Positions 36,580-46,015 of a DNA stretch of 63,924 bases are shown piece after piece. This stretch comes from a virus. The notes below the pieces were generated by a model. That model did not search any database. It was not told where the DNA came from and saw only the letters and a list, made by a program, of their open reading frames with translations. Within the stretch, counting starts at the first letter, position 1. Each line of letters starts with the position of its first letter. The stretch is from positions 1 to 63,924 of the IMG/VR virus record IMGVR_UViG_3300031687_000009. One strand, given 5' to 3'. A program made the translations under genes and the position numbers.

Positions 36580-36824
36580 TATTTTATTCTGTTTTCAACA
36601 CCAAAAAAAGCTTCTTTGTTTTCTTTAATATCTTTCGCACCTGAAAGTTCTTCTATTTTTTCTATTATCTTTAAAGAATCTTCTATAGCAACCCATTTGG
36701 CTTGAGCTGCTGTCTTTGCTTTTTCAGGATCTAGTTCAACTAAATCAATATTTTGTCTTATAACTTTTTCTAATTCAACTAATGCAACTTCAGATGCTTT
36801 AACTACTCTTTCTCTTCGATCCAT
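36579..36824 (-). CDS. Small helical protein, possible terminase small subunit
   Basis: An 81-aa all-helical protein (ERVVKASEVALVELEKVIRQ; DPEKAKTAAQAKWVAIEDSL). It overlaps the preceding gene by 26 nt and the large terminase by one nucleotide. The position is that of a small terminase subunit, but I see no helix-turn-helix. The call is contextual only. Confidence 0.5.
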   Translation of the reverse strand: MDRRERVVKASEVALVELEKVIRQNIDLVELDPEKAKTAAQAKWVAIEDSLKIIEKIEELSGAKDIKENKEAFFGVENRIK

Positions 36825-37377
36825 AATTAATTGTTATTTGATTTGATAAAATTCTATAAAGTTTTTGGCCGTCTATATTAAATTCATATTCTGAGTTTGG
36901 CGTAAACCCCACTACGTCTCCAGGGAACATCCCTAAAGAACTTAATATGTCATTGCTATATGTAAGTATGCCTTTTAAGTTTTCGTCTGTTTTAAGCGCC
37001 CATTCGTCATCTTTATAAATAGGTTTAACAAAACAATATTCAGGTAAACAATTCCATCCATCTTTATTTTTATAAGCAAAAACTTGATCAGGCATAACTG
37101 AATACATGTTTTCATCTAAATAACTAGCTGAATTTCTTTCTTCTCTATGGGCATCAAACCATCTTCTAAAAACATTGTGATGTAGTATAACTTCATCACC
37201 TTCTTTTATCAATGATTGTCCCGAAATAGGGCAACTAACAACAGTACCGATACGGTTAACAAAAATATGGTCACGTTCTGTAATTTCAGTATTAACAATT
37301 AATTCTTTTTCGTCGATTTTAATCGCATTATTATAGCGATTTTCAGTAGATATGATATAATTAAAAAGTGCTTGCAT
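36799..37377 (-). CDS. GroES-like protein, 192 aa
   Basis: Beta-rich protein with IFVNRIGTVVSCPISGQSLI, then EGDEVILHHNVFRRWFDA, and near the end FPGDVVGFTPNSEYEFNIDG. The alternation of short strands with a conserved G-D-x-V and HHNVF is how phage co-chaperonin-like (GroES-fold) proteins of this size look. The insert in the middle (about 80-130) has no GroES counterpart. The phage also encodes a canonical short GroES with GroEL at 56.7-58.5 kb, so this would be a second one. The fold call is moderate. Confidence 0.5.
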   Translation of the reverse strand: MQALFNYIISTENRYNNAIKIDEKELIVNTEITERDHIFVNRIGTVVSCPISGQSLIKEGDEVILHHNVFRRWFDAHREERNSASYLDENMYSVMPDQVFAYKNKDGWNCLPEYCFVKPIYKDDEWALKTDENLKGILTYSNDILSSLGMFPGDVVGFTPNSEYEFNIDGQKLYRILSNQITINYGSKRKSS

Positions 37378-37598
37378 TAATAATCTAAATTATATTCAAC
37401 AGATACCGCCATGTTAGAATTAAAGTGCTTCCACGGTAGTATCTCTTTGTTTTTAGTTATAAATATTTTATATGATCCTTCGTCTTCTAGTATGTCAGAA
37501 ATTTTATGTCCACCATATACTTCTTGACCTACTGCGTAATGCATTGCTTCGTTCTTATAATCAGAACCAATACTTATTTTTCTTATTAACTTTGCCAT
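37377..37598 (-). CDS. Hypothetical 73-aa protein
   Basis: Small beta-rich soluble protein (KLIRKISIGSDYKNEAMHYA; YGGHKISDILEDEGSYKIFI). Its stop overlaps the next start by one base, and the ATG is preceded by an AAATTAAAT leader. It sits between the amidase and the GroES-like gene. No family recognised. Confidence 0.6.
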   Translation of the reverse strand: MAKLIRKISIGSDYKNEAMHYAVGQEVYGGHKISDILEDEGSYKIFITKNKEILPWKHFNSNMAVSVEYNLDY

Positions 37599-37609
37599 TT
37601 AATTTAATT

Positions 37610-38017
37610 TTATATTAAGTGAGAATACTCACTTGGTACATCAAAACCAGGACATTCTTTAGTTGAATACTGATTATGACCTGATATTTTATTTATATTA
37701 TATTTTTTTATAAGATCAATAAGTAACATAACTAATGCATCTTTTTGTTCTTCTGTTCTAGTGTCTTTTCCTTTTTTAATATTTCCACCTATGTAACATA
37801 TACCTACTGTACGTCTATTATGTCCTTTGCAGTGTGCACCTGTTCTATTTATAGGTCTACCCTCTTGAACAGTTCCATCTAATTTAACCACATAATGATA
37901 ACCTACATCACTCCATCCATTACCATTGACGTGCCAGTCTCTAATGTCTTCAACATCAAAAGGTTTTCCTTCTGGTGTAGCGCTGTAATGTATAATTGCT
38001 TCGTTTATTGTTCTCAT
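37610..38017 (-). CDS. N-acetylmuramoyl-L-alanine amidase (endolysin, T7 lysozyme type)
   Basis: A 135-aa amidase_2-fold zinc enzyme that cleaves the amide bond between MurNAc and L-Ala in peptidoglycan. Zinc ligands are His10 (IIHYSAT), His114 and Cys122. Lys120 and Tyr40 match T7 lysozyme Lys128 and Tyr46; the H-x5-K-x-C spacing is identical to T7. There is no signal peptide, so it needs the holin encoded just upstream in transcription order. T7 lysozyme also inhibits T7 RNAP, but no such polymerase is seen here. Confidence 0.93.
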   Translation of the reverse strand: MRTINEAIIHYSATPEGKPFDVEDIRDWHVNGNGWSDVGYHYVVKLDGTVQEGRPINRTGAHCKGHNRRTVGICYIGGNIKKGKDTRTEEQKDALVMLLIDLIKKYNINKISGHNQYSTKECPGFDVPSEYSHLI

Positions 38018-38031
38018 TAAAATATTTCATT

Positions 38032-38181
38032 TTATTCTTGTGCTTTTTTTATTATCATCAATATAGTATATCCTATAGATAACAATAAAACTATTGTCTG
38101 TAACACTGTGTTTATTTCCGGTGCGAATGAAAATAGCACAGCTCCTACGTTTATTCCAAAGATCTTCAAATCTTGTATCAT
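38032..38181 (-). CDS. 49-aa membrane protein of the lysis cassette
   Basis: A gene of 49 codons whose ATG overlaps the holin stop (ATGA). The peptide starts MIQDLKIFGINVGAVLFSFA and has a hydrophobic C-terminal span (VLQTIVLLLSIGYTILMIIK) ending KKAQE. A competing 67-aa frame covers the same DNA (38027-38230) but is less plausible because it is not hydrophobic and overlaps the holin by 53 nt. Likely a holin partner or antiholin. Confidence 0.72.
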   Translation of the reverse strand: MIQDLKIFGINVGAVLFSFAPEINTVLQTIVLLLSIGYTILMIIKKAQE

Positions 38182-38603
38182 TGTTTATGTTTATTATTTC
38201 CAAATACTTTCTCGACGCCGCGAGAACCAAAATAGCCTCCTATGACTATAGTTAAAAGTGAAGTTACTGATTCCAGTGAATAGCCGGCGTACCACCCTAT
38301 AACATATGATATTGTTAAAAATACAAGAACCAATGGACGAACATTGGATGCAAGCCAATTTCCGCTTCGAGCATCTGCTACCCATCTTTTGGTTGTGCCG
38401 TCTATTTCGGCTCTTTCTATTCTTAATTTCTCTAGCGCAACTTGTTTATCGTTTTCAGATAAACTTGAGTTACCGCTAATTAGTTCTGATATTACGTTCC
38501 CTGGCAATATTGCATCGCCGACCATTCCTAGAATACTCGGTGCCTTTTCGATTAAAAACCGTCCGACACCTGTATCTTTAAAAGATTTCTTTTTTTCACT
38601 CAT
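38178..38603 (-). CDS. Holin, 3TM (GTA-type) superfamily
   Basis: A 141-aa protein. A helical N-terminal half contains SSLSENDKQVALEKLRIERA, and the RWVADARSGNWLASNVRPLV motif is typical of the GTA_holin_3TM family. Two strong spans follow (LVFLTISYVIGWYAG and VTSLLTIVIGGYFGS), and the C-terminus is basic. It would make the lesion that lets the amidase reach the cell wall. Order in transcription is holin, 49-aa membrane protein, amidase, with overlaps. Confidence 0.85.
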   Translation of the reverse strand: MSEKKKSFKDTGVGRFLIEKAPSILGMVGDAILPGNVISELISGNSSLSENDKQVALEKLRIERAEIDGTTKRWVADARSGNWLASNVRPLVLVFLTISYVIGWYAGYSLESVTSLLTIVIGGYFGSRGVEKVFGNNKHKQ

Positions 38604-38613
38604 TTAATTTAAT

Positions 38614-40929
38614 TTAAGCTATTGCAAGGTATATATAAGTTCCTCCTGAAATATTTGTATCATTAGTAGAACTTTGTCTTGGAGAAAAACCAGTTGAAGT
38701 AAATGATTCACCTTGACCAGCATCTTCTGCATTACTTAAATTTGCATATAATCTATTATCTCCATTTGCTCTTTTATCATCAACAATTACCCAATTACCA
38801 TCAGCATCAGTTCGTTTGATCATAACAAAAGAAGGTTCAAATCCAACGTACACAGTAAGGCTACCTCCTGTTCCGATATAAGAACCTACGCGACTGTAAC
38901 CCGGTATTGATGCAAAACAATAGGCGATTAAAGTAGCACCAGATGAATTATTATTAAAATTTCCATCAACAACACCAAACACACTATTTGTAGGTGCAGC
39001 TGGTCCCCAATAATTAGAATAGTTAGATGATAAGCCTGCATTGTCTAATTCAAGATATTTATTTATTCCTGTTGGCTCAGAATAAACTGCCCAACTTGCA
39101 CTGGCAGATGTAACTTTAACTAAAATTAATTCTGCAGGTTTTCCGAGCCCATGACCTACGGTAGATGGACTTGCATTTCCTGTATACCTTACAACACTGA
39201 ATCCAGCTTCTTTATTTGCAGATACGCTACTTGTTATAGTACCATCTGTATTTGTATCAGTTATTCCTGAACCTTTCCAGTTCCAAGCAACAAATGTTTG
39301 TCCATTTTCATTACCATCTAAATCATTTCCCAAAGTAAATCCATTTGTGTCAAATGAAGTTAAACTTGTAGATGCAGTTCCCTGTGCGTCTGCTACGTTT
39401 GAATTTATTCTTTTTGTTACACCCCTAATAGAATCAAATAATTCGTGCCATCTTGTTCCACTTCTTTGTTTTATCCAAGTAAAATCAGGTTTAAATCCTA
39501 CTGTAGAAATTGGATTAGTTCCACCATTACCAGTATACACAACAGTATTAAAACTATTAACTATAGTAGCTGCTGGACATTCAATTTCATTGTAAAGCGT
39601 AGTTACATCAGCTGCTGATATAGCTGAGTCGTATATTCGTATTTGGTCTATTGAGCTATCTGTATAGTAAGCAAAACCGCTCCCACTTTGATACGCCCCT
39701 ATTAAATTCAGTCCGCCAGACCCACCAGCAATAGAATTTGCTGTACTTGAATCACTTGCAACTTCTGAACTATTTACATACATTTTTCTTCCTGTAGAAG
39801 AACTTTTAGTTATAACAATATTGTACCAAGTTGATGTAGCAACAGTGGATGCGGGCGAGTATAAACTCACTCCGTCATAAAAATGAAGAGCACCACTCGC
39901 TGTAATATCTAAATAATTTCTATAAGTATTTTGAAATCCAATGGTTGTATCATATAGAGTTAAAGTATTAAATTTTATCCAAAACGACCAACTAAAATTA
40001 TTATTTTTATTTACACCTGCAGGTAGTGAAACATAACTATCACTACCATTAAATTTTCCAGCAAATCCAAAATTACCTTCAGTATTAAAGTTTACATTAG
40101 TAGCTGTACCATTGTAATTACCAAGCTGATCTGAAGCATTTGACATTTTGTAGTATGCAATACTATTAGGATTAGCATTTGCATAATTAATACTAGCTGA
40201 ACTTGATGTTGCAACTGTTTCGTTATATAAAGTTGTTACAGCGCCTTGTGGTAAAGCTGTGTTAAAAATTCTTACTTGGTCTAAATATGATGAAGTCAGT
40301 GGTTCAGTGGCATACGCTCCTGCTCTTCCTAAATATAAAGGATTGGAGTTATTATATGTGTCACCATCCATTGGTTGAGTATAACCTGATCTATCACTCA
40401 TTAACGAACCATCTTGGTAAAATGTCCATTCGTTATTATTAACTGACATCACTATGTTTGTCCATACATTTAATACATTTCCACCTCCTTGATATCTTCC
40501 TAAAGTAGAAGACCCGTTTCTTGTTATAATATCAAACCTATATCCACCACTAGAATCATAAACTCCAATTGCAAATCCATTTAAAATACCAGTGTCAGTT
40601 GTTCCTAATATATATTCAAACTGACTAGAAGTAGTTCTTTTGTACCAAAACGAAATAGAAAAGGTATTTGTGTTAAATATTGATCCAGGAAGACCTGTTT
40701 GAATATAACCATTCCCACTAAAAGAAGCTGCATTACCAAATTTACCAGTTGCATACGCTGCATTTGTAAATGTTCCAGGATATGTATTGCTAGGAATAGA
40801 AGTTGTAGCATTGTTTAACTGGTATGTAGCTATAGATGTAGCTGTTACATCTGATGTAAATAACTGATCTGTGTCTGTTGTACACGCCGCGCCACCAAAA
40901 GCGCCTGATAACAAGCTTTGTCCAAACAT
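38614..40929 (-). CDS. Tail fibre/adhesin with two LamG domains and a DUF7483-type domain
   Basis: A 771-aa protein. Two concanavalin-like (LamG) domains sit at about 30-235 and 245-455; each has a WxKR/K-type strand (FSISFWYKRTT, FSWSFWIKFNT), a NEWTFYQDG-like loop and a final DQVRIFNTALPQG or DQIRIYDSAIS motif. The C-terminal 310 residues form one copy of a repeat also found twice in 41384-43996 (VYTGNGGTNPIS, GFKPDFTWIKQRSG, FVAWNWKGSG, ending YIYLAIA). LamG domains bind carbohydrate, so receptor recognition is likely. It is the last adhesin gene before the lysis cassette. Confidence 0.8.
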   Translation of the reverse strand: MFGQSLLSGAFGGAACTTDTDQLFTSDVTATSIATYQLNNATTSIPSNTYPGTFTNAAYATGKFGNAASFSGNGYIQTGLPGSIFNTNTFSISFWYKRTTSSQFEYILGTTDTGILNGFAIGVYDSSGGYRFDIITRNGSSTLGRYQGGGNVLNVWTNIVMSVNNNEWTFYQDGSLMSDRSGYTQPMDGDTYNNSNPLYLGRAGAYATEPLTSSYLDQVRIFNTALPQGAVTTLYNETVATSSSASINYANANPNSIAYYKMSNASDQLGNYNGTATNVNFNTEGNFGFAGKFNGSDSYVSLPAGVNKNNNFSWSFWIKFNTLTLYDTTIGFQNTYRNYLDITASGALHFYDGVSLYSPASTVATSTWYNIVITKSSSTGRKMYVNSSEVASDSSTANSIAGGSGGLNLIGAYQSGSGFAYYTDSSIDQIRIYDSAISAADVTTLYNEIECPAATIVNSFNTVVYTGNGGTNPISTVGFKPDFTWIKQRSGTRWHELFDSIRGVTKRINSNVADAQGTASTSLTSFDTNGFTLGNDLDGNENGQTFVAWNWKGSGITDTNTDGTITSSVSANKEAGFSVVRYTGNASPSTVGHGLGKPAELILVKVTSASASWAVYSEPTGINKYLELDNAGLSSNYSNYWGPAAPTNSVFGVVDGNFNNNSSGATLIAYCFASIPGYSRVGSYIGTGGSLTVYVGFEPSFVMIKRTDADGNWVIVDDKRANGDNRLYANLSNAEDAGQGESFTSTGFSPRQSSTNDTNISGGTYIYLAIA

Positions 40930-40930
40930 A

Positions 40931-41377
40931 CTATGTTGCTATTTGTGATATAGTGTACCAGAATTCAGTAGCACTAACACATGTGATTTGTATAAAATTC
41001 TTTTTTGCAGATGTATCGTCATAGGTACCAGATATTTTATTAAATGTACCAGCTGATCCGCCAACAGTATAAGCTATTACATATGACCCGCCTGCACCAG
41101 TTACTATTATGTTTTTAGTTACACCGATTACAGGATTAGTTATATTAAGTGTAGTTGCAGCATTAGGCGTCAATGTAAATACTTGAGCTGCTGTATAGTC
41201 TACATTAATAGTACCTGCTGGTGTCAATACAGAGCTTGTTATAAACTCTGTACCTACCTTAGCGCTAGTAACACTACTTGCTGCTAACTTACCTGAAGTC
41301 ACATTTGAATCTAGGATTTTACCTGTTGTTACAGCATTGTCTGCTAGTACATTACTTGTTACTTTTGTTAAAGCCAT
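40931..41377 (-). CDS. Small appendage protein with fibre-type repeats
   Basis: A 148-aa protein. The N-terminal MALTKVTSNVLADNAVTTGK with NVTSGKLAASSVTSAKVG is a threonine/serine/alanine repeat seen in phage fibre shafts. The rest is a compact beta module (TLNITNPVIGVTKNIIVTG ... FWYTISQIAT) of the type shared by other genes of this array. Probably an accessory fibre or tip subunit. Confidence 0.6.
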   Translation of the reverse strand: MALTKVTSNVLADNAVTTGKILDSNVTSGKLAASSVTSAKVGTEFITSSVLTPAGTINVDYTAAQVFTLTPNAATTLNITNPVIGVTKNIIVTGAGGSYVIAYTVGGSAGTFNKISGTYDDTSAKKNFIQITCVSATEFWYTISQIAT

Positions 41378-41383
41378 TTTTTA

Positions 41384-43996
41384 TTAATTTTCTTTTATTG
41401 CTAAGTATATAAATTTAGCGCTAGAGTCATTTAAACCACTTGCAGCTGTATTTAACGCAAAGCCAGTTGCATTTATACTAACATAAGTACCTGTTGCTTC
41501 TGATCCATTTGTATTTGCTATTAATTGATCTGAATATACTCCTGTTGTTCTTTTATTATCAAACATATACCAATTACCGGTAGCACTAGTTCGTTTAATC
41601 ATTAAAAAACCAGCTGCAAATCCTGTTGTTATATTATGACCAGCAGTTCCATTTCCGGTATAAGTGCCCACTTTGCTGTAACCTGTTATTGATTTGAAAG
41701 AGTAGGCAATATAAGATTGTCCACTTACAGAAACTCCATTTCCTACAGAAATAGTTGTTGATGTTGGTGCTGTATTATTCCAAAATCCTGAATTTGTTTC
41801 TTCAGCACTAGTTTCATTTAATCTTATAGCTCTATCTGTTTGATTTGTCAAAACTGATGAATTTACAAACCAAGAGTCAGTAGTTGTTGTTACTTTTAAA
41901 ATCACTAAATCAGGAATTACACCAAGTCCGTGACCTGCGGTAAGTGTAGTTGAATTAGCTGTCCATTTTGCAATACTAAATCCAGCAGCTTGATTTGCGC
42001 TAACTAAACTTGTAATAGATCCATCTGTGTTTATAGATATTATACCTCCAGCTTTCCAGCTCCAAGCAACGTAATCTTTTCCACTTGCACCTGTATAATT
42101 AGAATTTCCTATTGTAAATCCATTATTATTAAAGGTTGATAAATATTCAGCAGCCCCTGGATCCGCAATTCCACTAAGATTTGCGTAAAGAATTTTTGGA
42201 TTAGGTAAAGGACCACGAACACTATCAAATAACATATGATCTCTGTTTGGAGTTGATCTTTGTTTTATCCAAGTAAAATCTGGTTTAAATTCAGTAGTTA
42301 TGGATTGTGTTCCACCATTTCCAGTATAAATTTCGGGAGCAAAACTCTTAGCTAAAGTAGGTGTTGATGTAGTACCGTCAGCTGCAAAAGCTAGGTAGAT
42401 GTAGGTTCCATTATTAATGTCGGCATTGTTTCCATCTACAGTAAACCCATTAGCTAAAAAATCAACATTTATAGAAGCTGCATCTCCTTCAGCGTCAGTT
42501 GTATTTGCTGTTAAAAATTTAGTTCTTGGGTTTGATGTATCTCTCTTATCATCTAACATTATCCACGACCCACTTCCACTATTTCTTTTAATCATTAAAA
42601 ATGAAGGTTCAAATCCTGTAACAATTGATGTTAAACTTCCATTTCCGGTGTAAGAGCCTACTTTGCTAAAACCTGCTTTTGATGCGAAAGTATATGCTAT
42701 ATAGTTATTGGCATTATTGTTTACTTCCCCATCACTACCAATTGTAAATACGCTTGAAGTTGGAGTAGTATTATTCCATCTATCATTTGCAGTTGCTTCT
42801 CCTTGGGTCGAGTTTAATCGTAAATATTTTGTATTTCCTATTCCTGAACTATAAACACACCAATTGTTACTCCCAAGATTTTTTACAATTATTAATTCTG
42901 GAATAGAACTTAGTCCGTGTCCAATTTTAGCTCCTGCTGTGTTATTACCTGTATACTTTACAATACTAAATCCTAAAGTATCATTAACACTAACTTGACT
43001 ATCAATAGTTCCATTAGTATTTGCTACAGCAGCTCCTCCGGCTTTAAGATTCCAAGCAACAAACGTATTATTATTACCATTAGAATCAGTTGCAGAGCCT
43101 AATGTAAAACCGTTAGAATTAAAAGAAGTTACGTTACTTGAGTAAGTTGTTACACCGTCTTCACTATTTGAGGAAAGTTGACTGTTTGTTCCCCTAATTG
43201 AATCTGTTAAAATATGCTTTTCAGCTGCGCCCCTTTCTTTTATCCAAACTAAATCTGGTTTAAAATTTAAAGTAATATTTTGTGTACCACTATTACCTGT
43301 GTATATATAAGGCGCAAAATGATCGCTAGGTGCATCATTTGTAACTATTATATTAAAAGATCTTACAGCACTAGTTTGATTTTCATCGTCTGTAGCTGTA
43401 ATACTAAATGTTGTTGTCGTATCTGCTGACACAGCAGGTGCTGTTCCTGTAATAGCTCCTGTAGCTGTTGCTAGAGATAAACCTGTTGGTAAAGTTCCTG
43501 TTGTTACGGCATATTCTATGGTATCAGTACCTTCAGTGGCTGTTACTTGAAAAGAAGCCGCTGCTGCTTCTGTTACAGAACCTATATTACCTGCTGCAGT
43601 TGTCCATATTGGTATACCGCTATATTGTATAAAGTTAGCTTGTGAAGCTGTACCACCGTTGGAATTAGTTACTGCAACCGCATATGCGCCAGCTGATTTA
43701 GCTGGTGTATTGATTGTAATTTGTGTAGCTGAATTAAAAACTGTTGTAACTGTTGTTCCGCCTACTGTACATGTTATACCTGAAGCAAATAAAGTACCAT
43801 TAATAATAACACTTTCACCACCAGCAGGATTTGCTGCAGTAGCTGTTCCTGGATAATCAATAGACGTTATTGTAGGGTTAGTTATAGGACTTGCCCAAGC
43901 CATACCACCTGTACCGTCGGTTTGTAAAAACTCACCATCTGTACCGTTATCTGATACGCCGTAGAATTGCCCTGCTTTAGGTTTAGTTTGTGCCAT
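41384..43996 (-). CDS. Appendage protein: TIG domain, Ig-like domain, two DUF7483-type repeats
   Basis: An 870-aa modular protein. The N-terminal 40 residues anchor it (MAQTKPKAGQFYGVSDNGTD). An IPT/TIG-like domain follows (about 42-130; GGESVIINGTLFASGITCTV). Next is a putative Ig He_PIG-type domain (about 130-220; GTLPTGLSLATATGAITG). Two copies of a roughly 320-residue module fill the rest, each with KPDLVWIKE or KPDFTWIKQ, an SIRG/SVRG motif, AWNLKAGG or AWSWKAGG, and a terminal IYLA. A third copy ends the gene at 38614. Likely a receptor-binding or decoration fibre. Confidence 0.75.
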   Translation of the reverse strand: MAQTKPKAGQFYGVSDNGTDGEFLQTDGTGGMAWASPITNPTITSIDYPGTATAANPAGGESVIINGTLFASGITCTVGGTTVTTVFNSATQITINTPAKSAGAYAVAVTNSNGGTASQANFIQYSGIPIWTTAAGNIGSVTEAAAASFQVTATEGTDTIEYAVTTGTLPTGLSLATATGAITGTAPAVSADTTTTFSITATDDENQTSAVRSFNIIVTNDAPSDHFAPYIYTGNSGTQNITLNFKPDLVWIKERGAAEKHILTDSIRGTNSQLSSNSEDGVTTYSSNVTSFNSNGFTLGSATDSNGNNNTFVAWNLKAGGAAVANTNGTIDSQVSVNDTLGFSIVKYTGNNTAGAKIGHGLSSIPELIIVKNLGSNNWCVYSSGIGNTKYLRLNSTQGEATANDRWNNTTPTSSVFTIGSDGEVNNNANNYIAYTFASKAGFSKVGSYTGNGSLTSIVTGFEPSFLMIKRNSGSGSWIMLDDKRDTSNPRTKFLTANTTDAEGDAASINVDFLANGFTVDGNNADINNGTYIYLAFAADGTTSTPTLAKSFAPEIYTGNGGTQSITTEFKPDFTWIKQRSTPNRDHMLFDSVRGPLPNPKILYANLSGIADPGAAEYLSTFNNNGFTIGNSNYTGASGKDYVAWSWKAGGIISINTDGSITSLVSANQAAGFSIAKWTANSTTLTAGHGLGVIPDLVILKVTTTTDSWFVNSSVLTNQTDRAIRLNETSAEETNSGFWNNTAPTSTTISVGNGVSVSGQSYIAYSFKSITGYSKVGTYTGNGTAGHNITTGFAAGFLMIKRTSATGNWYMFDNKRTTGVYSDQLIANTNGSEATGTYVSINATGFALNTAASGLNDSSAKFIYLAIKEN

Positions 43997-45252
43997 TAAT
44001 TGTCGTTAAATTGTATATTTCCTGTTCCTGTTAGAAAAGTTGTTACTTTATCAGTTCCTACTGTAGTTGTTGTACCTGATAATCCAGATATTGTATATGA
44101 GCTTGGATAACGAAGTATTATAATTCCTGATCCACCAGCACCTCCTTGTTGCACTGATACACCCATACCACCACCACCACCACCGGTGTTAGCACCACCA
44201 GCACCACCAATAGAACTAACATCTGGACCACTACCATTTCCTCCAGAATTTAAACCAGAACCTCCAGTTCCTGCTCTTGCTGAACTTGAATAATTAGCGC
44301 CACCGCCACCTCCACCATTACCACCATTCCCGGAATATGTAGAACTTCCTTGAGCGCCACCTCCACCGCCGCCAGCAAAGTAATAGTTAGTTCCATTAAT
44401 ACTTGAAGCAATACCTATGCCTCCGTTACCTGAACTAACTCCTGAATCTGAAGATCCAGGGGCACCAGCTCCACCACCACCAGAAGAATTGTATGGATTA
44501 CTAGCAACATCGTTTGTTGTTCCTCCAACTTTTCCTTGAGCATTGCCTGCTGGTAACGCAGCTCCACCTTGAGCTTGAACACCAGCACGGAAACCACCAC
44601 CACCACCAGAACCACCTGCTAAACCATCTTGACTTCCAGTTACATTATAGCCGTAAGCACCGCCACCTCCACCACCTATCGCAATTGCAATAGATGCTAA
44701 AGAAACATTACTTCCATTAGTTCCTTTGATATCATTACCATTAGTAGCTCCAGCGCCACCGTTTCCAAGCGTTAAAAGATAATTTGTAGCTTTTGAAAAA
44801 TTATGTGTACCGGTTAATAAACCACCTCCACCACCACCACCAGCTCCACCACCACCACCACCGCCAGCAACTACTAAATATGTAGTCGCAACAAGTAATG
44901 ATACTAAAGAAACATCTTGTGATGTCCAGCCTCTAGTTGCATCTTGGTATATTAATGTAGCAGTAGCATTATTGGTTGTTATTTCGCCGCCAGTAGTTAC
45001 ACCTTGAATCTTTTCAGAACCATTAGCAGTGAGTATAACTTTATTAGTTGCAAATGTACCAGCATAGTCTTGTATTACTATTTCAGCACCCACAACACCT
45101 ACGGGTAAGTTTACATATAAAACTTGACTAGTTGTATTAACAAAATAACCTTTACTAGCTACTGCTGTAAAATTACTTGTCTGGATAGTTGATACCCATT
45201 CGGTACCAAAATTTCCGTCTATTAGGTTTTGTGTTAATTTTGTTAATGCCAT
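43996..45252 (-). CDS. Glycine-rich adhesin (polyglycine domain)
   Basis: A 418-aa protein. The N-terminal beta module (GYFVNTTSQVLYVNLPVGV) is shared with other genes here. From about 130 to 385 there are more than ten runs of 3-8 Gly, with GGAGG and GGSGG spacers, ending in SGIIILRYP. Such regions can form polyglycine-II helix bundles, as in the distal adhesin gp38 of S16-type phages, where loops between the runs choose the receptor. The overlap with the preceding gene is one base. Confidence 0.75.
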   Translation of the reverse strand: MALTKLTQNLIDGNFGTEWVSTIQTSNFTAVASKGYFVNTTSQVLYVNLPVGVVGAEIVIQDYAGTFATNKVILTANGSEKIQGVTTGGEITTNNATATLIYQDATRGWTSQDVSLVSLLVATTYLVVAGGGGGGGAGGGGGGGLLTGTHNFSKATNYLLTLGNGGAGATNGNDIKGTNGSNVSLASIAIAIGGGGGGAYGYNVTGSQDGLAGGSGGGGGFRAGVQAQGGAALPAGNAQGKVGGTTNDVASNPYNSSGGGGAGAPGSSDSGVSSGNGGIGIASSINGTNYYFAGGGGGGAQGSSTYSGNGGNGGGGGGANYSSSARAGTGGSGLNSGGNGSGPDVSSIGGAGGANTGGGGGGMGVSVQQGGAGGSGIIILRYPSSYTISGLSGTTTTVGTDKVTTFLTGTGNIQFNDN

Positions 45253-45255
45253 TTT

Positions 45256-46014
45256 TTAAAATTCTAATATTGATGCTCCCGCATATGCATTACTTATTAC
45301 TAAAGCGTTTTGAACTTTCATTTCAACTTTTAATGAAGTAGTAAAATATAAATAAGGCAATCCCTGCATAGAAGCAGTAACTGCATCTATCATATCAAAA
45401 CTTACTTTTATTGCACCACTATCCCAATTGTTTTGATTAGTATATCCACCTGTTGTAGCGTCATAATAATTATATAAAGGATTTACTCCATTTCCACCAA
45501 TCATTTGAGTTCTAGATGAAATAGCACCATATGGGCTAGATTGATAAAGACTTCCAAGAATCCAAGCTTGTCCCATAGCTACAAAATTACGTCTTGTATC
45601 TGTATATGGTACTGGAGCAAAAGCGTATTCTGTAGCTGTTCCTCCATCTAATGTTATTCTAGCTGTCCAATTTTTATTTGCTGCTGTATTAACATCGCCC
45701 ATCCAACCTAATATTCCATAGCAACCACCCCCATTAGTAGAGCTTGTAATATCTGCAACAGTTTCATAAGTGTCGGCAGTAGCTAATCTTTTTACATACA
45801 TTGTTCCAGCTGGCTGAGTTAAGCTAGACATTTGATTATTTAAATTACTAATAGCAGAACCAGTACCATTACTACTAGCAAAAACTGTAAGTTTATGGCC
45901 TGTAAAAGTAGCTAAACTTTGTGCGTTAGGATAACTATAATCTCCTACTGTTATTGTTTGTCCAATACCACCACCACCTCCTGCTGCTGGAAAAAAATCT
46001 GTAAAATTACTCAT
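45256..46014 (-). CDS. Appendage protein, 252 aa
   Basis: A protein beginning MSNFTDFFPAAGGGGGIGQT, a start seen in many marine phage appendage proteins. It has a beta-rich body and a conserved-looking centre (GCYGILGWMGDVNTAANKNW). It has no recognised enzymatic motif. By its place in the array it is a tail fibre or adhesin component. Confidence 0.6.
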   Translation of the reverse strand: MSNFTDFFPAAGGGGGIGQTITVGDYSYPNAQSLATFTGHKLTVFASSNGTGSAISNLNNQMSSLTQPAGTMYVKRLATADTYETVADITSSTNGGGCYGILGWMGDVNTAANKNWTARITLDGGTATEYAFAPVPYTDTRRNFVAMGQAWILGSLYQSSPYGAISSRTQMIGGNGVNPLYNYYDATTGGYTNQNNWDSGAIKVSFDMIDAVTASMQGLPYLYFTTSLKVEMKVQNALVISNAYAGASILEF

Positions 46015-46015
46015 A

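Noticed and set aside
38027-38230. 67-aa frame in the lysis cassette
   Set aside because: It competes with the 49-aa membrane protein at 38032-38181, which has the ATGA overlap and hydropathy expected there.
44150-44870. Repeated CCACCACC / CACCACCAC tracts as a possible CRISPR or DNA repeat
   Set aside because: They are the antisense of Gly codon runs (GGT/GGA) of the polyglycine adhesin, with no regular spacers.
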